Source: Gammaproteobacteria bacterium
Lineage (GTDB): Bacteria > Pseudomonadota > Gammaproteobacteria > Pseudomonadales > JADFDG01
DNA: 64,000 nt
Reading direction: 5' to 3'
NCBI GenBank assembly: GCA_018262975.1
Contig: JADFDG010000001.1
Coordinates: 62,001-126,000 of the forward strand
Shown here piece after piece: positions 38,846-46,018 of the stretch. The position numbers and the translations under genes were made by a program. Under the pieces are notes generated by a model. That model worked only from the letters and a program-made list of their open reading frames with translations, had not been told where the DNA came from and made no database searches. Position 1 is the first letter of the stretch, and every line of letters starts with the position of its first letter.

Positions 38846-39862
38846 ATGAAGATCGACCTGTCGAAACTGCGTGGCAACCCGGAGGCACCGCTGCTGGTCG
38901 TTGACCTGTTGATGGTGCTGCTGGTGCTGTTCAACCTTGCCTGGATCGTGTTCAACGCGATGTTCGGCGTGCAGTGGTTCCAGGCCGGCATCGCCCTCGC
39001 CAGTCCCGGCTTCCACGCCTGGTACCGCGACACGATCCACCCGGATTTCCTCGAGTACGACGCGGTATTCGTGGCCATCTACGTCACCGAACTGCTGCTG
39101 CGCTGGGCCATCGCCATCTTCCGCCGCACCTACCACCGCTGGTTCTTCTACCCCTTCGTGCACTGGTACGACGTGCTCGGCTGCATACCGGTCGGCTCGT
39201 TCCGCTGGCTGCGCGTGCTGCGGGTGGTGGCGCTGCTGTGGCGCCTGCAGAAGGAAGGCGTGCTCGACCTGCGCGACACCTGGCTGGTGCGTACCGCGCG
39301 CAAGTACCTGGACATCGTCACCGAGGAGATTTCCGACCGCGTGGTGCTCAACGTACTGGACGGCGTGCAGGCCGAAGTCGCCCGCGGCAACCCGGTGGTG
39401 CACCGCATCGGCAACGAGGTGCTGGCACCGCGCCGCGACGCCTTCGTGGGCTGGCTGGCCGGGCACCTGCAGGACGGCGTTGCCGCCAGCTGGGAGGAGC
39501 ACCGCCCCGCCCTGCACGCCTGGCTGGCGCGCGCGGTGGCCGAGGGGATGGACGCCAGCAGCGAACTCAAGCGGCTGGAACAGTTGCCCGTGGTGGGCCC
39601 GGCCCTGGCCGGCGCGCTGGATGCCGCCGTGGCGGATATCGCCCGCAGCATCGTCGACCGGGCCGCCACCGACCTGACCGACAGCACCACCCACGCGTAC
39701 CTGCAGGCCACCCTGGCCAGCCTGCTGGCCGGCGGCGGCACCCGCGACGAACAGCTGGCCCGCCTGGTCCGGGAGACCCTGCTGGAGACCCTGGGCATCG
39801 TGAAACAACAGGTTGCCCTGCAGGAGTGGAAGGTGCGCGAGGCCACCGGCTACTACGATTGA
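38846..39862 (+). CDS. Voltage-sensor-like membrane protein with long helical C-terminal domain
   Basis: A 338-residue protein with GGAG about eight bases before the ATG. Predicted membrane helices lie at about 16-40 and 72-92, with a short one about 101-115. An S4-like helix has arginines every third residue (R120, R123, R126), preceded by DVLGCIPVGSFRWLR. This matches the voltage-sensor part of ion-channel-like proteins, but no pore loop or selectivity filter follows. The remaining 200 residues are soluble and helical, ending in a coiled-coil-like tail. Function is not known. It could be a voltage- or lipid-sensing regulator. A possible promoter for the next gene follows its stop. Confidence 0.7.
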   Translation: MKIDLSKLRGNPEAPLLVVDLLMVLLVLFNLAWIVFNAMFGVQWFQAGIALASPGFHAWYRDTIHPDFLEYDAVFVAIYVTELLLRWAIAIFRRTYHRWFFYPFVHWYDVLGCIPVGSFRWLRVLRVVALLWRLQKEGVLDLRDTWLVRTARKYLDIVTEEISDRVVLNVLDGVQAEVARGNPVVHRIGNEVLAPRRDAFVGWLAGHLQDGVAASWEEHRPALHAWLARAVAEGMDASSELKRLEQLPVVGPALAGALDAAVADIARSIVDRAATDLTDSTTHAYLQATLASLLAGGGTRDEQLARLVRETLLETLGIVKQQVALQEWKVREATGYYD

Positions 39863-39901
39863 CGTAGTCGGCTAATGACTTTCCCCTATAGGAGTGCGCG
39901 A

Positions 39902-39929
39902 TTGCTTAACCGTAACCTGCTCCTATAAT
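39902..39929 (+). promoter_or_regulatory. Sigma-70-type promoter for the receiver gene, with overlapping inverted repeat
   Basis: TTGCTT (39902-39907) and TATAAT (39924-39929) are spaced by 16 bases. TATAGGAG (39887-39894) and CTCCTATA (39920-39927) are exact complements, and the right arm covers most of the -10 box, so a bound dimer could block the promoter. It lies about 62 bases before the receiver gene. Confidence 0.7.
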
Positions 39930-39991
39930 GGCCGCCGGCCAAAGAAGCCCTTATCAGCAGCAAAGTGACGCGGTAACCCGCCATCCAGCCC

Positions 39992-40489
39992 ATGAACGAC
40001 GGCATCGAAAAGAAGGACGCACCCGACCTGCCGACGCCCAACGTGTTGCTGGTCGATGACACGCCGGAGAACCTCGTCGCCCTGGAAGTGGTGCTCGAGG
40101 ACCTCGACTGCAACCTGATCAAGGCCAGCTCCGGCCAGCAGGCGCTGGGCATCCTCCTGAAGAAGGACGTGTCGCTGGTACTGCTCGACGTACAGATGCC
40201 GGAAATGGACGGCTTCGAGGTGGCGGCGCTGATGCGCAACAACCCGAAGACCAAGAACATCCCGATCATCTTCGTCACCGCCATCAGCAAGGAACAGAAG
40301 TACGTGCACCAGGGCTACAAGGCCGGCGCCGTCGATTACCTGTTCAAGCCCATCGAGCCGATCATCCTCAAGGGCAAGGTCAACTTCTTCCTCGAACTCG
40401 ACAAGCAGAAGCGTCGCCTCGAGGCCAAGCTGGCCGCCGCACGCCAGTCCGAGAAGGTCTGGCTGGACACCCTCAGCAAGGGCGGCTGA
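39992..40489 (+). CDS. Single-domain response regulator (receiver with helical tail)
   Basis: A 165-residue receiver protein. After a short acidic start (1-15) comes a complete receiver domain with D22-D23, phospho-acceptor D66 (LLDVQMPEMDG), T96 and K119 (YLFKPIEP). A charged helix (about 128-160, FLELDKQKRRLEAKLAAARQ) follows instead of an output domain. Similar CheY-like proteins with helical tails act as relays or dimeric switches. It lies 83 bp upstream of the Ser/Thr kinase gene. No histidine kinase is adjacent. Confidence 0.9.
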   Translation: MNDGIEKKDAPDLPTPNVLLVDDTPENLVALEVVLEDLDCNLIKASSGQQALGILLKKDVSLVLLDVQMPEMDGFEVAALMRNNPKTKNIPIIFVTAISKEQKYVHQGYKAGAVDYLFKPIEPIILKGKVNFFLELDKQKRRLEAKLAAARQSEKVWLDTLSKGG

Positions 40490-40510
40490 ACCGCCGCCGC
40501 CAATTCCCCT

Positions 40511-40537
40511 TTGCGGGTCAGGCTTTGTTCGTATAAT
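40511..40537 (+). promoter_or_regulatory. Probable sigma-70 promoter of the Ser/Thr kinase gene
   Basis: A perfect TATAAT (40532-40537) is preceded by TTGCGG (40511-40516) with a 15-base gap, 35 bases before the kinase ATG. The -10 box is convincing and the -35 box is weak. It implies the kinase is not solely dependent on the receiver gene's promoter. Confidence 0.6.
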
Positions 40538-40572
40538 CCCGGGCATCATCCGATGCCACAGGGACGTCCGCC

Positions 40573-41787
40573 ATGACCCAGTCACCCCCATCCTTGCCGG
40601 ACATCCCCGGCTACCGGCTGCGCAAGCTGCTCGGCCGCGGCGGCATGGCCACCGTATTCCTCGCCGAACCGGACGGCGGCGGTGCGAAGGTGGCGGTCAA
40701 GGTGATGCGCGCCCCGCCCGGCGCCGACCACGAATGGTCCGCGCGCTTCCTGCGCGAAGCGGCCATCCTGCAGAAATTCGACCACCCGAACATCGTCAAG
40801 GTGTACGCCGTCGGCGAGAACAACGGCGACCACTACATGGTCATGGAACACCTCGACCATGGTGACCTCACCACCTGGATCAAGCAGGGGCTGCAGCCGG
40901 TCGATGCACTGCGCGTGCTCAGGCCGATCGCGCTGGCGCTCGATTACGCACACCAGCAGGGCTACATCCACCGCGACGTGAAGCCGGACAACGTGCTGTT
41001 CCGCGCCGACGGCACACCGGTGCTGACCGACTTCGGCGTGGCACGCCCGCGCCGCGCCGACGTGCGCCTCACGCAGATGGGCATGGTGGTGGGCACGCCC
41101 AAGTACATGAGCCCCGAACAGCACAAGGGCCTCGACGTCGATACCCGCTCGGACATCTACTCGCTGGGCATCGTCTTCTACGAGATGCTCACCCGCGAAG
41201 TGCCCTTCGACGGCGCCGACAGCATGTCCATCGGCATGAAACACCTCGGCGAGCCCGTGCCGCGCCTGCCGCCGAAGTTCGCGCGCTTCCAGCGCCTGAT
41301 GGACACGCTGCTGGAGAAGGATCCCGGCAAGCGCATCGCGCGCGGCGAGACGGTGGCCAAGGCCATCGACCTGCTGCTGTCGCAGCCGGAACCATCCGCG
41401 AAGCTGGCGATCGCCGCCACCAACGCGCTGGCACGCGGCATCGACGTCAAGGAGACCGAGACCAAGACCGGCATGTTCAGCAAGGCCTGCGACATCGCCA
41501 TCAGCATCGGCGCGCAGGACTACGAGACACTGCAGAAGCACTGCGCGACGGCGACCAGCGCGCTGTTCGACTGGCAGAAGGATGCCGGCAAGAAGGCTCG
41601 CAACATTTCCATCGATTTCTTCGTGCACCCATGGATCCTGGCGCGGGCACGCGATTACGCGAAGAAACTGTCGCAGAGCGAGGACTATGCGTTCCTGCAG
41701 GAACGCAAGGCCAGGGTGCGCATCCATGACCTGGACGGCACCCTGGAACAGGAGCTCGTGCTGGGCGAGGCCCCGGCGCAGGCCTAG
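40573..41787 (+). CDS. Hanks-type Ser/Thr protein kinase, soluble, with C-terminal extension
   Basis: A 404-residue kinase. The P-loop is GRGGMATVF (21-29), the ATP lysine K43, the catalytic loop HRDVKPDN (133-140) with D135, and DFG at 153-155, followed by GTPKYMSPEQ and DIYSLGIVFYEML. All catalytic residues are present. There is no membrane helix, PASTA or other known sensor domain. A C-terminal region of about 130 residues (from about 275) is of no known family and ends with IHDLDGTLEQELVLGEAP. The substrate is unknown. The stop overlaps the convergent HD-GYP stop by four bases (CTAG). It probably belongs with the receiver and HD-GYP genes around it. Confidence 0.9.
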   Translation: MTQSPPSLPDIPGYRLRKLLGRGGMATVFLAEPDGGGAKVAVKVMRAPPGADHEWSARFLREAAILQKFDHPNIVKVYAVGENNGDHYMVMEHLDHGDLTTWIKQGLQPVDALRVLRPIALALDYAHQQGYIHRDVKPDNVLFRADGTPVLTDFGVARPRRADVRLTQMGMVVGTPKYMSPEQHKGLDVDTRSDIYSLGIVFYEMLTREVPFDGADSMSIGMKHLGEPVPRLPPKFARFQRLMDTLLEKDPGKRIARGETVAKAIDLLLSQPEPSAKLAIAATNALARGIDVKETETKTGMFSKACDIAISIGAQDYETLQKHCATATSALFDWQKDAGKKARNISIDFFVHPWILARARDYAKKLSQSEDYAFLQERKARVRIHDLDGTLEQELVLGEAPAQA

Positions 41788-43046
41788 GCCTGGCTGACCT
41801 TCAGCAGTTTCGGGTCAATGCCGTACTCGCCCGGCTTCAGGCAACGGGCGATCGACAGCGGTTGGCCCGCGCTGTCCATGGTCACCTGCATCAGGTCGAC
41901 CACTTCCGGCTGCGACAGCAGGTTCTGTTCGTGGTCGGCCACCACCATCACCTGCGGGCGCAGGCGACGCGCGGTGTTCTGCGACACCACAACGCCCACT
42001 TCGCGGGTGCTCAACTGCACCAGCGTGCCGGTCGGGTACACGCCCACCGCCTGGATGAACTGCTCGATCAGCTGGCCCTGGAACAACTTGTCGCGCGCTT
42101 CGTACAGCATCGACACCGCCTCGCTGGAGGTGCGTGCCTCGGCGTACGGACGCGGGCTGGTGATGGCATCGTAGGTATCGACGATGCCGGCCATGCGCGC
42201 CAGCAGCGGGATGTCGGTGCCCACCAGCTTGTAGGGGTAACCGCCGCCGTCGAAACGTTCGTGGTGGAACTGCACCACGGAGATGACGGTCTCGCTGACA
42301 CCGCGGCACTGGCGCAGGATTTCCACGCCGTACTCCACGTGCTTGCGCACCTGCGCCATTTCGTCCTCGGTCAACTTGCCGGGCTTCATCAGCAGCGTGC
42401 GCGGGATCTTCGTCTTGCCGACCTCGGAGAGCAGCACGCCCAGCGCCAGTTCCTCGAGGATGTCCTTGGGCAGGCCCAGGTGGCGACCGAACACCAGCGC
42501 CCAGATGGAGGAACGCAGCGAGTGCGCGTAGGAGTACGAATCCGCGTCGCGCACGCGCGACAACCAGACGAAGGCGTCCGGGTTGCGCACCACGCTGTTC
42601 ACCATGAGGCCGGCGGCTTTCTTCACCACCAGGAAGTTGAGTTCCTTGCCGCTGCGCACGTCGTTGAGCACCTGGACCACCGCACGGGCGATCTCCTGGT
42701 GCAGCGTGGCGGCCACCGCCACTTCCTTCTGCAGCGGTTGCGACACCTGGTAGGCAACCGGATCGAACTTGCGGATGCGCGCGGCGGGATTCACCACCCC
42801 GGCCGGACTGCGCTTCGCGCCACCGGTCACCACCGGTGCGGGCTCGAAACTCGCCTGCACGCGGCTCAGCCGGCGATCGACGTAGACGAACTTGCAGAAG
42901 CGACGCAGTTGCTCGATGTCCTGCTGCGTACTGACATGGAAGCCCTGGATCGGGAACGGAGTCTCCACCCAGGGACGATCCAGCGCCGACACGTACATGC
43001 CGATCGCCAGATCCATGGTGCTGACTTTTTCCTGTTTGCTGCTCAT
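41784..43046 (-). CDS. DUF3391 plus degenerate HD-GYP domain protein
   Basis: A 420-residue soluble protein. The N-terminal DUF3391 domain (about 10-65, VSTMDLAIGMYVSALDRPW) precedes an HD-GYP domain (about 135-330), whose canonical form cleaves c-di-GMP. The GYP loop is intact (HHERFDGGGYP, 261-271). The HD metal dyad itself, expected in the LLHDIGK context, reads SE at 207-208 (LLSEVGKTKIP). Loss of both metal ligands argues against normal phosphodiesterase activity; c-di-GMP binding remains possible. It converges on the Ser/Thr kinase gene. Confidence 0.88.
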   Translation of the reverse strand: MSSKQEKVSTMDLAIGMYVSALDRPWVETPFPIQGFHVSTQQDIEQLRRFCKFVYVDRRLSRVQASFEPAPVVTGGAKRSPAGVVNPAARIRKFDPVAYQVSQPLQKEVAVAATLHQEIARAVVQVLNDVRSGKELNFLVVKKAAGLMVNSVVRNPDAFVWLSRVRDADSYSYAHSLRSSIWALVFGRHLGLPKDILEELALGVLLSEVGKTKIPRTLLMKPGKLTEDEMAQVRKHVEYGVEILRQCRGVSETVISVVQFHHERFDGGGYPYKLVGTDIPLLARMAGIVDTYDAITSPRPYAEARTSSEAVSMLYEARDKLFQGQLIEQFIQAVGVYPTGTLVQLSTREVGVVVSQNTARRLRPQVMVVADHEQNLLSQPEVVDLMQVTMDSAGQPLSIARCLKPGEYGIDPKLLKVSQA

Positions 43047-43341
43047 GTTCGGTACCCGCTGACCTTTGGCCCGGAAGGGGTGACGCTGCGCGTCACTCTG
43101 CCCTCCTGCCTCTTCGTGAGGCTATATATACAACAGTCTTCCTAGTATCCCCCCGGAACGGCATCACACTTTATTCTTAAATGCCGGATTCCGCGACGAA
43201 CGGTATACTGCTCCTTTGTGGACAATGAGTTAGCACATCCGTCCTGCCTGGCGCCTGCCAGGCCCGGCCGGAGGCGGCGCACCCACCCATCTAAGCCGTT
43301 CGACCTAGACAAATATTGTCACCCCAGGGGAACCCGTTTCC
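43047..43341. other. Non-coding gap between the HD-GYP and HopJ-family genes
   Basis: This 295-base, relatively AT-rich stretch holds the divergent promoters. TATACT at 43204-43209 is a possible -10 box on the plus strand, with no good -35. An imperfect dyad (CGGAAcGGCAT ... ATGCCGgaTTCCG) lies around 43153-43193. A short palindrome GACAA-ATA-TTGTC at 43308-43320 lies shortly before the HopJ start. No supportable gene is seen in it; long open frames entering from the right are out of phase with HopJ. Confidence 0.5.
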
Positions 43342-43707
43342 ATGCATCAGGATTTTACCCGCCTGCTGGCGGCTGCCGCCAACGACACCATCGTCTTCCA
43401 GGACGTCATCGCCACCATCCGTCGCCACTACGAGTGCAGCCCGGTCGCCTTCCGCACCGGCGCCGGCACCTCGCGCGAGACGGACAACCCGGCGGGCACC
43501 AATGCCGGGTCCTCCCAACTGCTGGCCTTCGCCCGCCGCCTCGGCCTCGACGAACAGACCACCCTGGCACTGTATGGCGAGCACTACCGCGACGTGCTCA
43601 AGGACCCCGCCGGCAGCGCACATGCCAACATCCGCGCCTTCATGGCCAACGGCTGGGCCGGCGTGGTACTGGCCGCCGATCCCCTGCGCTTGCTCGGTCC
43701 GAGCTGA
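43342..43707 (+). CDS. HopJ-family protein
   Basis: A 121-residue protein of the HopJ family, named after a Pseudomonas syringae type III effector but found in many free-living, non-pathogenic bacteria. Family features are the FQDVIATIRRHYECSPVAFRTG start, AFARRLGLDEQTTLALYGEHYRDVL and NIRAFMANGWAGVVL. No secretion signal or effector context is seen. The function is unknown. An AGGGGAAC ribosome-binding site lies nine bases before the ATG. It converges on sixA seven bases later. Confidence 0.87.
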   Translation: MHQDFTRLLAAAANDTIVFQDVIATIRRHYECSPVAFRTGAGTSRETDNPAGTNAGSSQLLAFARRLGLDEQTTLALYGEHYRDVLKDPAGSAHANIRAFMANGWAGVVLAADPLRLLGPS

Positions 43708-43714
43708 GCCGTCT

Positions 43715-44209
43715 TCAGGGCAGGTGCGGCGCGACCGGATGCACCAGCCGCATCAATCCCGGGGCCACCAGTTCCCCGCGGAACAGGGCCCCGCAGGCGG
43801 TGCCCAGCCCCGGCGCCCGGCGCGCATCGCCATCGACCAGCAGGCCGAACAGCGCACCGACCAGCGGCATGTGCGTCACCACCACCAGGGTGCCCGCTTC
43901 CGGCATCGCCTCGCCGATACGCGCCAGCGCCCGCTGCGGATCATCGTCGGGCGTGATGCCGGCCAGCACGGCAACGTCCGCGACCCCCAGCGCAGCGGCC
44001 ACCAGCGCCGCCGTCTCGCGGGCGCGCAGGTAGGGACTGCAGGCCACCCGGACCGGGCGCCGCACCTTCCCTGCCAGCACCAGCCCCGCGAGGTGCGCTT
44101 GCTCGCGGCCGTGCAGGGTCAGCGCACGCAACTCGTCGCGTGCCGCCATGCGCTCGGCCTCGCCGTGGCGCAGCAGCACCAGGTCCGCCGGTTCAGCCAC
44201 CGTGGACAC
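43715..44209 (-). CDS. sixA: Phosphohistidine phosphatase SixA
   Basis: A 164-residue histidine-phosphatase-superfamily enzyme. The catalytic RHG lies in LLRHGEAERMA (about 13-15), a second Arg in SPYLRARETA and the His in VVTHMPLVG, as in SixA, which dephosphorylates phosphohistidine on NPr in the nitrogen PTS of E. coli. The start is a GTG at 44209, within the end of gpsA (17-base overlap), so it is coupled to gpsA, a common gamma-proteobacterial pairing. Confidence 0.9.
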   Translation of the reverse strand: MSTVAEPADLVLLRHGEAERMAARDELRALTLHGREQAHLAGLVLAGKVRRPVRVACSPYLRARETAALVAAALGVADVAVLAGITPDDDPQRALARIGEAMPEAGTLVVVTHMPLVGALFGLLVDGDARRAPGLGTACGALFRGELVAPGLMRLVHPVAPHLP

Positions 44210-45215
44210 CGGTGATGAACTCGAAGTCGCTGTTCTGGTCGCCGCTCATCAATCGCTTGATGATCGACGGCAGCGGTTGCTGCTCGAAGATGATGTCGTA
44301 CAGGCCGGTGGCCAGCGGCATGTAAACCCCCAGCTCATCGGCCTTGTGCTTCACCAGGCGCAGGGTATTCACGCCCTCGGCGGTCTGGCCCAGCGATTTC
44401 TCGGCGTCGGCGACCGGCACGCCCTGGCCGATCTTGAAACCCACCTGGTAATTGCGGCTGAGCGGCGACGAGCAGGTCACCACGAGGTCGCCGACGCCGG
44501 CCAGGCCGAGGAACGTCAGCGTGTTGCCACCCATGCGCTCGGCAAAACGGCTCATTTCCACCAGCGCGCGGGTGATCAGCATGGCCTTGGTGTTGTGGCC
44601 CAGGCCCAGCGCGTCGGCCATGCCGGTGGCGATCGCGTAGATGTTCTTCAGGGCACCGGCCAGCTCCACGCCGAAGGTGTCCTGGTTGGCGTAGACACGG
44701 AAATACGAGCACGACAGCGCCTGCTGCACGGTCTCGCGCACGTCGGCATTGGCGCTGGCGATCACCGAGCCGGTGAGCATCCGGCCGGCAATTTCCTTGG
44801 CGAGGTTCGGACCGCTGAGCACTCCCACGCGGTCGCTGCCGGTCTCCTGTGCGACCAGCTGGCTCATCAGCAGGAAACCATCCGCCCAGATCCCCTTGGT
44901 GCAGCTGACCAGCAGGGCATCGGCGCGCAGCGCCGGCCGCATGTCCCGCAACACGTCGCGGAATGCGCGGCTGGGCACGGCGATGAACACCAGCTCAGAG
45001 TCGGCCACGCTGCCGGCCAGGTCGGTGGTGGGGACCAGTGCCGGGTTGAGGCGGAAGCCAGGCAGGTAGCGGCTGTTGATGCCGGTATCGCGGATCTCGG
45101 CGACCGCGTTGGCGTCACGCAGGCACAGGCGGACGAGATGGCCGTTGTCGGCCAGGATGTTGGCAATGGCAGTACCGAAACTGCCGCCACCGATGACCAC
45201 GGTGCGGTGCGCCAC
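44193..45215 (-). CDS. gpsA: Glycerol-3-phosphate dehydrogenase [NAD(P)+] (GpsA)
   Basis: This enzyme makes sn-glycerol 3-phosphate from dihydroxyacetone phosphate for phospholipid synthesis. It has 340 residues from the GTG at 45215, which has GGAGG seven bases upstream and gives the normal start (AHRTVVIGGGSFGTAIA); the longer frame upstream is not conserved. SGPNLAKEIA, the catalytic Lys in GALKNIYAIA and GLGHNTKAMLITR are family hallmarks. It overlaps sixA by 17 bases. Confidence 0.96.
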   Translation of the reverse strand: MAHRTVVIGGGSFGTAIANILADNGHLVRLCLRDANAVAEIRDTGINSRYLPGFRLNPALVPTTDLAGSVADSELVFIAVPSRAFRDVLRDMRPALRADALLVSCTKGIWADGFLLMSQLVAQETGSDRVGVLSGPNLAKEIAGRMLTGSVIASANADVRETVQQALSCSYFRVYANQDTFGVELAGALKNIYAIATGMADALGLGHNTKAMLITRALVEMSRFAERMGGNTLTFLGLAGVGDLVVTCSSPLSRNYQVGFKIGQGVPVADAEKSLGQTAEGVNTLRLVKHKADELGVYMPLATGLYDIIFEQQPLPSIIKRLMSGDQNSDFEFITGVHGG

Positions 45216-45433
45216 GCAGGACCTCCGGGAAAATGCGGATGGGACCGCCGGACGGCAGGCCCCAGGATGGGCCGATGATAGCCGCTGCAGGTGGCGTCGC
45301 CCACGTCCGTCGGCCGGCCACTGCCGCACGGCCGGCTTTTACAGAAACGCAACGGACGGACGCCCCCCCGGTGCTAACCTGACTTCATCCAGTGGTCTGA
45401 TGGTCGCTCTGGGAGCGGCCCGGAGCTAACTTC

Positions 45434-45931
45434 ATGCGCGCCCCCTACCCATTCCTGGTTCTCGCGATGGCGCTCGCGCCTTGCGCCATGGCCGAGGTGA
45501 GGGAACTCGACGGCGAGGAACTGGTGGATGCCTATGTGCAGGGAATTTCCATCGGGCAGACGGTGACCGACAAGCCCTTCGAGAGTGACGACCAGTCGAT
45601 GCGCGAACGCACCAGCGACCAGCAGAACGTGGTCGGTGCGGTCGGCCCCGAACTGTCCGTCAGCAATGCCCAGGCTCTCGCCCAGGAACCGCCGGTCGAC
45701 GAACTGGTTGCGGGCATCCGCGACCCGCAAACGCGGGATCTCGTCGAGGATGCCATCACCCAGACCAGCCTGAGCACGCGCCTGGACGTGAACCTGGATC
45801 GCATCACCGCGGAAACCGGCATCCCGACCACCGCCACCGCCCAGGACTTCAGCGTGTTGCGCGGCACCATCCTCGAACTGCTGCCCAGCACCACCGGTTA
45901 CCAGGTGGAGTTCCTGAAGGACCGCTTCTGA
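45434..45931 (+). CDS. Exported protein of unknown function
   Basis: A 165-residue protein with a Sec-type signal peptide (about 1-20, ending CAMA, likely cleavage after A20) and no lipobox. The mature part is acidic and helical with no Cys, and I do not recognise a family. GGAG lies about nine bases before the ATG. It is followed by a bidirectional terminator and separated from gpsA by a 218-bp gap that must hold both promoters. It is likely a periplasmic or secreted protein. Confidence 0.75.
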   Translation: MRAPYPFLVLAMALAPCAMAEVRELDGEELVDAYVQGISIGQTVTDKPFESDDQSMRERTSDQQNVVGAVGPELSVSNAQALAQEPPVDELVAGIRDPQTRDLVEDAITQTSLSTRLDVNLDRITAETGIPTTATAQDFSVLRGTILELLPSTTGYQVEFLKDRF

Positions 45932-45972
45932 TCGAAGCCACATTGATTCGCACGAAAGGAAACGCACGAAAA

Positions 45973-45993
45973 AGGCCGCCCCTCGGGCGGCCT
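45973..45993. terminator. Bidirectional intrinsic terminator
   Basis: A perfect 9-bp stem (AGGCCGCCC / GGGCGGCCT) has a CTC loop. On the plus strand it is followed by CTTTCATT, and on the minus strand by TTTTTCG, so it can end both the exported-protein gene and the convergent three-gene thioesterase operon. Confidence 0.88.
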
Positions 45994-46018
45994 CTTTCAT
46001 TCTGCGTCAGGCGCAGCG

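Noticed and set aside
43342..43707. Virulence effector role for the HopJ-family gene
   Set aside because: HopJ homologues are common in non-pathogens and no secretion genes are nearby.
43218..44033. Plus-strand open frame of 271 codons
   Set aside because: It begins in the promoter region and runs out of frame through hopJ and antisense to sixA, with Arg/Pro-rich composition and no homology.
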